This document shows, in pieces, positions 1-5,454 of a DNA stretch of 5,454 bases. The notes beneath the pieces are model-generated. The model was not told the DNA's origin. It worked only from the letters and a program-made list of their open reading frames with translations, and ran no database searches. The DNA is from an uncultured bacterium. Lineage in GTDB: Bacteria > Patescibacteriota > Dojkabacteria > SC72. Each line of letters starts with the position of its first letter. Positions within the stretch are counted from its first letter, which is position 1. Position numbers and translations under genes: made by a program. Location: positions 1-5,454 of the forward strand of contig CALDJM010000025.1 of NCBI GenBank assembly GCA_937899155.1, in the 5' to 3' direction.

Positions 1-558
1 AATCCTACAAAAGAATTGAGTAGAGGGCAGTTAAAGAAGAAGATAGCTGTAGTGTTACAAGATTTTATAGATTATCATTTTAGTCTGAAGGAGAATGTTG
101 TGATTTCAGGACAGAGAAAGAATGTAGATACACAGCTGTATAAAAAGGTGTCTAAAATTGCACAGATAGATGATTTTAAAAAGAGTGTACATTTGGAAGA
201 TTCTTCACTAGTTGGTAAAACATTTGCTTCTGGTAAGGAGTTGTCTCCAGGGTATTGGCAAAGATTGGCTATTAGTAGAATGCTTTATAGAAACAAACAG
301 ATTTTTATCATGGATGAACCCTTTACATATATAGATGATGTTTCTGCAGAGAAGATATTGGATTCAACTTTGAAATTTTTAGGAAAAGAAAGGTCTTTAA
401 TATATATTACAAGAAGTGTTAGATTATTAAGGAAATTTGACAGAATATACTACTTGGATAAAGGGAGAATTGTTGAATCTGGGAACTTGGAAGAATTGAG
501 TAAGAATAAAGGTTGTTTGTACAAGGAGTTTTTACTACAAGATGAATCTGGTAAGTAA
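1..558 (+). CDS. ABC transporter ATP-binding domain, C-terminal part (5' truncated by window edge)
   Basis: This is the C-terminal part of an ABC ATPase, probably the nucleotide-binding end of an exporter-type (fused permease-ATPase) protein. The frame is open from base 1 (N-P-T-K-E-L...), so the TTG at 16 is not a credible start; Walker A and any membrane domain lie upstream. Visible in order are a Q-loop (VVLQD, Gln at 58-60) followed by an exporter-like D-F-x-x-Y...E-N stretch, a variant signature LSPGYWQR (about 241-264), Walker B IFIMDE with catalytic Glu at 316-318, a D-loop-like segment, and the common C-terminal pattern DRIYYLDKGRIVESG...EEL. Two departures stand out: the signature reads LSPGY instead of LSGGQ, and the switch histidine of the H-loop is Arg (ITR, codon 412-414). 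The gene ends with TAA, 18 bases before folD, so co-transcription is possible although the functions are unrelated. The transported substrate cannot be told. Family call is secure; the exporter subtype is inferred. Confidence 0.9.
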   Translation, partial: NPTKELSRGQLKKKIAVVLQDFIDYHFSLKENVVISGQRKNVDTQLYKKVSKIAQIDDFKKSVHLEDSSLVGKTFASGKELSPGYWQRLAISRMLYRNKQIFIMDEPFTYIDDVSAEKILDSTLKFLGKERSLIYITRSVRLLRKFDRIYYLDKGRIVESGNLEELSKNKGCLYKEFLLQDESGK

Positions 559-564
559 TTGGAA

Positions 565-570
565 TATAAT
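565..570 (+). promoter_or_regulatory. Possible -10 element (TATAAT) just upstream of folD
   Basis: A perfect TATAAT lies in the 18-base gap between the ABC gene and folD, six bases before the folD ATG. No good -35 hexamer is present 16-18 bases upstream, and there is no extended -10 TGn. If used, transcription would start at or next to the A of the ATG, giving a leaderless folD message, which would fit the missing Shine-Dalgarno sequence. In DNA this AT-rich a chance match is quite possible. Confidence 0.3.
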
Positions 571-576
571 TAGAGT

Positions 577-1431
577 ATGGAGATATTAAATGGAAAAGAG
601 ATTGCCCGAAATATACTTAATGATATAGCTTTAAAAATTCGAGCTTTAGGTGAGCAAGGAAAAAGAATTCCTAGAATAGATATGATTTTAGTGGGTAATG
701 ATTATGCTAGTCAGAAGTATGTAAGGTTAAAACAGGTTGTTGCCAAAGAGATAGGGGTGATGGGTTGGGTTCATCGTATGCCAGAGAGTGTGAGTACATT
801 AGATGTTGTGAATTTGGTTGATACCTTGAATAAAGATGAAACAGTAGATGGCTTTATGATTCAACTGCCTCTTCCTTCACATATTGATAGGGCATTGGTT
901 TTAAAATCAATAGATCCTAAGAAAGATGTTGATGGTCTAACACCGACTAACTTAGGGAAGCTTTTTCAGAAAGATAGTACAGCAATACCTTCAGCAACAC
1001 CTTTGGGTATAATAACTCTCTTAGATGCATACAATATTAAGCTTTTGGGTAAAAGGGTAGTGGTTTTAGGTTCGAGTGCAATTGTTGGTAAGCCACTTAC
1101 AGCTATGATGCTCGAAAGGAGTGCTACCGTGACGATATGTAACTCTAAAACTGTTGAAATAGCAGATGTTGCTAGGGAGGCAGATATCTTAGTAAGTGCT
1201 GTGGGTAAGCCACTTTTCGTTAAGGAGAATTTTGTTAAGAAAGGTTCTGTCCTTGTAGATGTTGGTTCGAATAAACATCCAGAGAGTGGGAAATTGGTAG
1301 GGGATGTTGATATGGATTCTGTCCAAGGTATCCCTGCATATATAACACCAGTTCCAGGGGGTGTTGGTCCTATGACTTTGGCCTCTCTTATGCTTAATTT
1401 AATGCATTGTTATGAAAATGGAAGGAGATAA
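577..1431 (+). CDS. folD: Bifunctional methylene-THF dehydrogenase / methenyl-THF cyclohydrolase (FolD)
   Basis: This cytosolic enzyme interconverts 5,10-methylene-, 5,10-methenyl- and 10-formyl-tetrahydrofolate. At 284 residues it is the usual full length. The N-terminal catalytic domain has Y48-V-x-x-K52 (the YVxxK catalytic pair), IQLPLP with Gln96, and KDVDG with Asp119. The Rossmann domain has VVVLGSSAIVGKP (about 161-173), AVGKP (208-212) and VDVGSN (227-232). The C-terminal signature PVPGGVGPMT (258-267) is intact. The usual GRS of the cofactor loop is GSS (Ser166 in place of Arg). E. coli FolD also lacks that Arg and uses NADP, so cofactor choice stays open. The ATG at 577 gives a standard N-terminus (MEILNGKEIA). 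No clear Shine-Dalgarno precedes it. Its 3' end overlaps glyA by 20 bases, which suggests translational coupling, and it supplies the same folate pool as the two genes downstream. Confidence 0.96.
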   Translation: MEILNGKEIARNILNDIALKIRALGEQGKRIPRIDMILVGNDYASQKYVRLKQVVAKEIGVMGWVHRMPESVSTLDVVNLVDTLNKDETVDGFMIQLPLPSHIDRALVLKSIDPKKDVDGLTPTNLGKLFQKDSTAIPSATPLGIITLLDAYNIKLLGKRVVVLGSSAIVGKPLTAMMLERSATVTICNSKTVEIADVAREADILVSAVGKPLFVKENFVKKGSVLVDVGSNKHPESGKLVGDVDMDSVQGIPAYITPVPGGVGPMTLASLMLNLMHCYENGRR

Positions 1432-2638
1432 TTTAGTTAAGAGTTTAATTTCTCAAGAGAAGAAAAGACAGTTTGAGGGGTTGGAGTTAATAGCTTCAGA
1501 GAACTATGTTTCTAAAGATGTTTTGGAGTGTATGGGTTCTATTTTGACAAATAAGTATTCAGAAGGATATCCTAAAAAAAGGTATTATAACGGTAATGAA
1601 TATATTGATCAGATAGAAGAGTTGGCAATATCTAGGGCTAAGGAGATTTTCAAAGCAGAGCATGTGAATGTTCAACCTTATTCAGGTTCTCCTGCTAATC
1701 TAGCTGTTCATTTTGCACTTCTGGATGCTGGAGATAGGACACTGGGAATGTCTTTGGATGCTGGTGGTCATTTGACTCATGGTTTTAAGGTTTCTATTTC
1801 AGGTAAATATTACAATTCTGCTAGTTATTCTGTTGATAGTAATGGGTATATTGATTATGATGAGGTTTTGAAAATAGCAAAGGAGCATAAACCTAAACTA
1901 ATTTGGGCAGGCTTTTCTGCATACTCTCGCATTATTGATTGGAGAAGATTTAGAGAGATAGCTGATGAAGTTGGAGCATTTTTTGTTGCTGATATTGCTC
2001 ATGTGGCAGGTTTGATTGCTGGAGGTGTATATCCTTCTCCTGTTCCTTTTGCAGATGTTGTAACTACTACTACACATAAGACTCTTAGAGGTCCTAGAGG
2101 TGCTATGATTTTGTGTAAAGAGGAATTTGCAGAGAGGATAGATAAGGCTGTATTCCCAGGTCTTCAAGGAGGTCCACATAATCATACAATAGCTGGCATA
2201 GCAACTGCTCTTGGAGAAGCGAGTGGAGATGATTTCAAGGAGTATGCAAAACAGGTTGTTTTAAATGCTCAGGTTCTAGCACAGGAGTTAAAGGATTTAG
2301 GGTATAACATAGTGTCTGGTGGTACAGATAATCATCTTTTCTTGATGGATGTAACATCAGCGAATATTACAGGTAAACAGGCAGGTGATAAGTTGGAGAA
2401 AGCAAATATTACTGTAAATAAGAATAGTATACCGAATGATACTCTTAAACCTTGGGATCCGTCTGGTATTAGGATAGGAACACCAGCATTGACAACTAGA
2501 GGTATGAAAGAGGGAGAGATGAAAAAGGTGGCAGAATATATAGATAGGGTTCTAAGATCTGATGAGGAAGAGATTAAAAACATAAAAGAAGAGATTAAAA
2601 TCTTCACTGCTAAATTTAAAATTCCAGGTATATATTAA
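1412..2638 (+). CDS. glyA: Serine hydroxymethyltransferase (GlyA)
   Basis: This PLP-dependent cytosolic enzyme converts serine and tetrahydrofolate into glycine and 5,10-methylene-tetrahydrofolate, the main entry of one-carbon units. The 408 residues match a full-length bacterial enzyme. Visible family motifs are GLELIASENYVS (23-34), NKYSEGYPKKRYYNG (47-61), GSPANLAV (92-99), GGHLTHG with PLP-stacking His120 (118-124), VADIAHVAG with Asp194 and His197 (192-200), TTTTHKTLRGPRG with the Schiff-base Lys223, FPGLQGGPHNH (248-258), and SGIRIGTPALTTRG with the substrate-carboxylate Arg354 (351-364). Nothing essential is missing. In-frame ATGs at 1412 and 1418 both lie inside the end of folD; 1412 is kept, but 1418 is equally possible. 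An AAGGAG at 1422-1427 falls after both ATGs, so it does not decide the start. Only 3 bases separate its stop from the ThyX-like gene, consistent with one operon delivering methylene-THF to thymidylate synthesis. Confidence 0.97.
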   Translation: MKMEGDNLVKSLISQEKKRQFEGLELIASENYVSKDVLECMGSILTNKYSEGYPKKRYYNGNEYIDQIEELAISRAKEIFKAEHVNVQPYSGSPANLAVHFALLDAGDRTLGMSLDAGGHLTHGFKVSISGKYYNSASYSVDSNGYIDYDEVLKIAKEHKPKLIWAGFSAYSRIIDWRRFREIADEVGAFFVADIAHVAGLIAGGVYPSPVPFADVVTTTTHKTLRGPRGAMILCKEEFAERIDKAVFPGLQGGPHNHTIAGIATALGEASGDDFKEYAKQVVLNAQVLAQELKDLGYNIVSGGTDNHLFLMDVTSANITGKQAGDKLEKANITVNKNSIPNDTLKPWDPSGIRIGTPALTTRGMKEGEMKKVAEYIDRVLRSDEEEIKNIKEEIKIFTAKFKIPGIY

Positions 2639-2641
2639 ACT

Positions 2642-4237
2642 ATGAAGATAGTCTTTCATAAAAATTTGAATATTGCGACTATTAGGTCTGATTCTGCATG
2701 GAATCAGTTTGTAGTGCATACTCTTTTACAAAATCCTTCTGTTAAACAGCCAGCAATAAATGCATATTTAGGAGCTAGATATAGTAGGTCTTCTGATTCA
2801 ATTATAGATATCGCCTCAGAAGTTATGGGTAAGGGTATTGATCCTGCAGAGAGGTTAGAGAAGATTTTTTCAGGCTACGGACATAAGTCTGTTGGAGATA
2901 TGGCTGATTTGTTTGTTTGTATTGAGAATGTTCCTATGTATACAGCCATGAGACTTTTTTATATGAATGCTGTTGTTGCGGGGCAGGAGAGGTCTACTAG
3001 ATATCAAGATTTTTCTAATCCTTTGTTTGTTAAGATTCCAAAAGAGGTTTGTGAGGATATAAATGTTAGGAGGGAGTATGAGAGTTTGATATTAAAACAG
3101 ATGAATGATTATAGAGAGTTGAGGAATGTAACCAAGGAGGCTTTGGCTAAGACTTTTAAGATAAATGAGGATAGTCCACAGGAGGTTTCGGCTCTTAAGT
3201 CTAGGAGTTTTGATGTTTTAAGATATTTAATTCCTTTTGGTTTGAATACTAGTTCTGCATATTTGATGTCTGCAAGGAATTGGTCTGAGAATATTAGTTA
3301 TCTTTGTTCTAGCTCTAGTATTGTTGAGGATGAGGTTTCTTCTTTGCTTCTTAATTTGCTAGGTGATTCTGATGTTGAGGTTAATGGGTATGTGAAAGAG
3401 GCTGATGGGTTGATAAGGCATACACAGGCGAACTGTAGTAGGTCTACATCGATATCAGAGGTTCTTAATTTTATGGAGAAGAGGTTGGATAGGAGACAGA
3501 GTTTTGATATTGGTTTGAATGATATGGAGACAGTTAAGGTTAGTTATGCTCCTGAGTTTTCTGAGTGTTTGGTTTCTCATTATGAAGCTTTGTTGAATCC
3601 TTTAGGTTCGGTTTCAGAGTTTGAATTTTCAGAAGAAGATGAGGCTGAGATAGGGGAGATTTTGTTTGAGAGTCATAATCGTCATAATTTGTTAGGGAAT
3701 ATTGGGCAGAGTGGTGCAGTGAAAATAGAGGGTTTTAGTTCTCTTGGTGTGCTAAAGGATTTGAATAGGCATAGGAGTTTAGAGAGATTTATTCCACTTT
3801 TCCATGATGAGATAGATATGGATCAGGAGTTGGATAGGAGGAGTGATGAGTGTTTCTATCTTTGTAACTATCTTGATCTTCCACAGTTGAAGAGATTGAG
3901 AGCAGAGTATGTTAAGAGATTGTCTGATACATATGACAAGATTAAGGAGTGGAGGGAGAAAGCTAAGAGTTTTATGTCTTTGGAGGTGTGTGATGAGTAT
4001 ACAAAATATTTACTGCCTCATGCTCATGCTACTAAGTATATTTTTTATGGTTCTTTTGATGATTTGCAGTATACAATCGATCTTAGGGTGAGAAATGGTG
4101 GTCATATTGCATACAGAACTTTAGTGTATGAATGGCTTAGAAAGTTGTACGAGAAAGATTCTATATGGGGAGGCTTGTTAAAGAGAACTATCACTCCCAA
4201 AGCTGATGATAAAGGTCAGTTTGTAGATAGGTCTTAG
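2642..4237 (+). CDS. thyX: Double-domain ThyX-like protein (probable FAD-dependent thymidylate synthase, duplicated and divergent)
   Basis: The 531 residues are about twice the usual ThyX length (roughly 210-250) and read as two ThyX-type domains, about 1-240 and 295-531. Domain N has GHKS (80-83), IEN...ERSTRY (94-121), the latter matching the NExSxRY end of the ThyX motif, and LRYLIP (193-198); where RHR is expected it has about M108-N-A. Domain C has a degenerate RH near 347-348, IEG...NRHRSLERF (362-383) with an intact RHR at 376-378 but no SxRY loop, then YLLP (456-459) and DLRVR with Arg482. Canonical ThyX makes dTMP from dUMP using methylene-THF, FAD and NADPH and releases THF, in a homotetramer with active sites at subunit interfaces. 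The complementary motif loss suggests a fused pseudo-dimer with composite sites. It sits 3 bases after glyA and just ahead of a terminator. There is no strong Shine-Dalgarno; TATATT lies 5 bases before the ATG. ThyX relationship is fairly sure; thymidylate synthase activity is inferred. Confidence 0.8.
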   Translation: MKIVFHKNLNIATIRSDSAWNQFVVHTLLQNPSVKQPAINAYLGARYSRSSDSIIDIASEVMGKGIDPAERLEKIFSGYGHKSVGDMADLFVCIENVPMYTAMRLFYMNAVVAGQERSTRYQDFSNPLFVKIPKEVCEDINVRREYESLILKQMNDYRELRNVTKEALAKTFKINEDSPQEVSALKSRSFDVLRYLIPFGLNTSSAYLMSARNWSENISYLCSSSSIVEDEVSSLLLNLLGDSDVEVNGYVKEADGLIRHTQANCSRSTSISEVLNFMEKRLDRRQSFDIGLNDMETVKVSYAPEFSECLVSHYEALLNPLGSVSEFEFSEEDEAEIGEILFESHNRHNLLGNIGQSGAVKIEGFSSLGVLKDLNRHRSLERFIPLFHDEIDMDQELDRRSDECFYLCNYLDLPQLKRLRAEYVKRLSDTYDKIKEWREKAKSFMSLEVCDEYTKYLLPHAHATKYIFYGSFDDLQYTIDLRVRNGGHIAYRTLVYEWLRKLYEKDSIWGGLLKRTITPKADDKGQFVDRS

Positions 4238-4257
4238 AATTAAGACCTATCTTTTCT
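4225..4257 (+). terminator. Intrinsic terminator ending the folD-glyA-thyX-like operon
   Basis: A perfect 12-bp stem (AGATAGGTCTTA at 4225-4236 paired with TAAGACCTATCT at 4241-4252) closes a 4-base GAAT loop and runs into a TTTTCT tract. The TAG stop of the ThyX-like gene (4235-4237) lies at the top of the stem, so coding sequence forms its left arm. For the convergent minus-strand gene the same hairpin could form, but on that strand it is followed by ACAAAC rather than a U tract, so it is probably efficient only for the plus strand. Confidence 0.9.
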
Positions 4258-4275
4258 ACCGTATTTCTTTTGATA

Positions 4276-5454
4276 TTACATCATTGGTGGTTGTGTAGGA
4301 GGAGGTGTGAATGATGTGTTAGGATTCTCTGCAGGAGGGGTTGGGGATATAGGCATACTATCTATTTCTTGATTAACCATATTTTGTAAATCATTGTTTT
4401 GAGGAAGTACTTCTGGAGTTTCAAGTGTTGGGGCTAAGTTGTCGATAGGATGTGAAATTGGTGTGTCTTGTTGTACTGGTTCTACCTGAGGCTGAGTCGT
4501 TTCCTCCATTGGGAATGGTGTTGGTTGGATAGGTTCATTTACAACCATAGGTTCTACTTGTGGTTGTATAACTTCTTCTGTAGGAAATTGTGTAGGTTGT
4601 ATAAATTCATTTGTAATCATAGGCTCTGTCTGTACTGTTTCCTCTATAGGGAATTGTGTAGGTTGTGCAAATTGATTTACCTGATCTGTCATAGATACTT
4701 CTTGAACAGGCTCTGTTTGAGGAACACTCTCTTGAACAGGAGCATTAAACTCTCCAGCGATTATAGTGTTTGGTGTTTCTGTCTGTGTAAGGACATTTGT
4801 TTCAAAATTTTGAGGGGCACTACCATTATCAATAGGTGAGGTTGAACCAATATTTGGTAGAGTATCCTCTGAAACATTGGCTTGATAATTATCTTCTATT
4901 TCAGATGTAAAGTTAGAAGGAGCTTCCATTGTATCTGTAGCTGATAAATCAGCCTGTACAGGTGTATTCTCACTTGCTAAAAGTTCTTGAAGGTCAGAAT
5001 TCTCTGGTACGGTATTTTCTTGAGTACCCATCTCTTCGGGTAGTGACATATCAACAGGTTTAATAATGTCCTCTAATTTAGGTTTTTGTTCTGGCCCTGG
5101 AATAACCTCTTGAGGAGTTTCTGCTTCCGAAGTTGCCTCAGCATTAACAAGTGCTGTTGAAGCTGGGACATCAGCTAAAACAACATCATCTTTCTTTTTC
5201 GTAACTAAGAGTACAATTATACTAACAAGAAAAATTCCAGCTCCTCCAAGAAGAACATATGGTAAAAATTTCTTTATAGAATTCTCTTTCTGAGGTTGTC
5301 CAACGACTGCACCTCCAGGAGTTGTAGTTGTAGCTGGTGTAGGGGTTGTTTCCACTTCTTCGTTTGTATCTTTCGGGACATTACTTTCTTCTTCATTACC
5401 CTCTTCTAAAGTATCTAGCTCATTACTTGCTGTCGCTACATCTTCTCCTCCGAT
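4276..5454 (-). CDS. Single-pass membrane protein with long acidic, disordered Pro/Thr/Gln/Glu-rich tail (5' end outside window)
   Basis: I do not recognise a family. The frame is open to the right edge (392 codons visible). The GTG at 5353-5355 has no convincing Shine-Dalgarno and 33 in-frame acidic codons precede it, so the start most likely lies beyond 5454. Numbering from that GTG: residues 1-27 are Thr/Pro/Gly-rich; one hydrophobic segment (about 31-52, bases about 5200-5265) is flanked by KK before and KKK after; about 300 residues of low-complexity sequence follow, ending in a proline-rich C-terminus. The visible protein has no Arg, Cys or Trp, and no Lys after residue 99. Three tandem repeats of 22-24 residues (consensus QPTQFPxEE...EPM) occupy 227-296. 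No signal peptide or enzymatic motif is seen. Lysines on both sides of the membrane segment leave topology open. It is convergent with the folate operon and probably functionally unrelated. A surface-exposed or envelope-spanning role is possible but is inference. Confidence 0.85.
   Translation of the reverse strand: MGGEDVATASNELDTLEEGNEEESNVPKDTNEEVETTPTPATTTTPGGAVVGQPQKENSIKKFLPYVLLGGAGIFLVSIIVLLVTKKKDDVVLADVPASTALVNAEATSEAETPQEVIPGPEQKPKLEDIIKPVDMSLPEEMGTQENTVPENSDLQELLASENTPVQADLSATDTMEAPSNFTSEIEDNYQANVSEDTLPNIGSTSPIDNGSAPQNFETNVLTQTETPNTIIAGEFNAPVQESVPQTEPVQEVSMTDQVNQFAQPTQFPIEETVQTEPMITNEFIQPTQFPTEEVIQPQVEPMVVNEPIQPTPFPMEETTQPQVEPVQQDTPISHPIDNLAPTLETPEVLPQNNDLQNMVNQEIDSMPISPTPPAENPNTSFTPPPTQPPMM
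4468..4677 (-). repeat. Three tandem 66-72-bp repeats inside the membrane-protein gene
   Basis: On the minus strand the coding sequence contains three adjacent units, 22, 24 and 24 residues long, each built on the pattern N-[EQ]-x-x-QPT[QP]FPxEExxQ...EP[MV]. The middle and right-hand copies on the plus strand are very similar in DNA as well (GAATTGTGTAGGTTGT against AAATTGTGTAGGTTGT), while the leftmost has drifted further. All units keep the reading frame, the shortest lacking two codons. This fits expansion by slippage or recombination with selection to stay in frame. Confidence 0.85.

Noticed and set aside
16..18. TTG as the start of the ABC ATPase gene
   Set aside because: The frame is open upstream to base 1 with family-consistent sequence, and the domain would lack Walker A; the gene is simply cut by the window edge.
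1898..2185. Minus-strand reading frame inside glyA
   Set aside because: It lies entirely antisense to conserved GlyA motifs, including the PLP lysine region, and has no recognisable domain.
2332..2607. Minus-strand hydrophobic reading frame in the 3' part of glyA
   Set aside because: It is antisense to the conserved SGIRIGTPALTTRG region; hydrophobicity is expected on the complement of AT-rich coding DNA.
3909..4091. Plus-strand 60-codon frame within the ThyX-like gene
   Set aside because: It is an out-of-frame shadow of a continuous ThyX-type C-terminal domain, with no ribosome binding site or family match.
577..4237. Alternative genetic code with TGA read as glycine
   Set aside because: No in-frame TGA occurs in the three complete genes, and conserved glycines in FolD and GlyA are encoded by GGN.
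4468..4839. Plus-strand reading frame of 123 codons rich in Leu, Tyr, Cys and Arg
   Set aside because: It is the antisense shadow of the repeat region in the minus-strand gene; its own apparent repeats come from those DNA repeats, and no family is recognisable.
5353..5355. GTG as the true start of the minus-strand membrane protein
   Set aside because: The frame stays open for 33 more codons to the window edge with the same acidic composition, and no convincing ribosome binding site precedes this GTG.
5300..5396. Shifted minus-strand ATG (near 5396) opening a Lys/Arg-rich frame
   Set aside because: It runs out of frame with the long gene, soon meets a stop, and its basic composition is only the frame-shifted reading of GAA-rich codons.
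1..5454. CRISPR arrays, tRNA/rRNA genes, insertion sequences, riboswitches
   Set aside because: No regularly spaced direct repeats, cloverleaf-like sequences, transposase motifs or long structured leaders were seen; apart from the in-gene protein repeats the window is almost fully coding.

Overview
The window is AT-rich and densely packed. It holds three complete plus-strand genes, a truncated plus-strand gene at the left edge, and a truncated minus-strand gene running in from the right edge. The proteins are clearly bacterial. AT richness, weak or absent Shine-Dalgarno signals, very tight gene spacing, a double-length ThyX-like protein and a long disordered Pro/Thr/Gln/Glu membrane protein together suggest an uncultured small-genome lineage such as the Candidate Phyla Radiation (Patescibacteria). 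That placement is an inference from style, not from a marker gene. No in-frame TGA occurs in about 1,800 coding codons, and the visible stops are TAA or TAG. The standard bacterial code therefore fits, and TGA-as-glycine lineages (Gracilibacteria/Absconditabacteria) are unlikely.

Layout: bases 1-558 encode the C-terminal ATPase part of an ABC transporter. Eighteen bases later folD begins (577-1431). It overlaps glyA by 20 bases (1412-2638), and glyA is followed after 3 bases by a 531-residue ThyX-like protein (2642-4237). A strong intrinsic terminator at 4225-4257, whose stem includes part of the last gene's stop codon, ends this run. A convergent minus-strand gene occupies 4276-5454 and encodes a single-pass membrane protein with a long acidic, arginine-free, repeat-containing tail.

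folD, glyA and the ThyX-like gene form a one-carbon/thymidylate module. GlyA makes 5,10-methylene-tetrahydrofolate from serine, FolD interconverts it with methenyl- and formyl-tetrahydrofolate, and a ThyX enzyme would use it to methylate dUMP while returning tetrahydrofolate directly, so no dihydrofolate reductase is needed.

The most interesting object is the ThyX-like protein. It reads as two diverged ThyX domains in one chain, and each half keeps a different, complementary part of the catalytic motif set. This suggests a fused pseudo-dimer with composite active sites. Whether this family has been described cannot be checked here.
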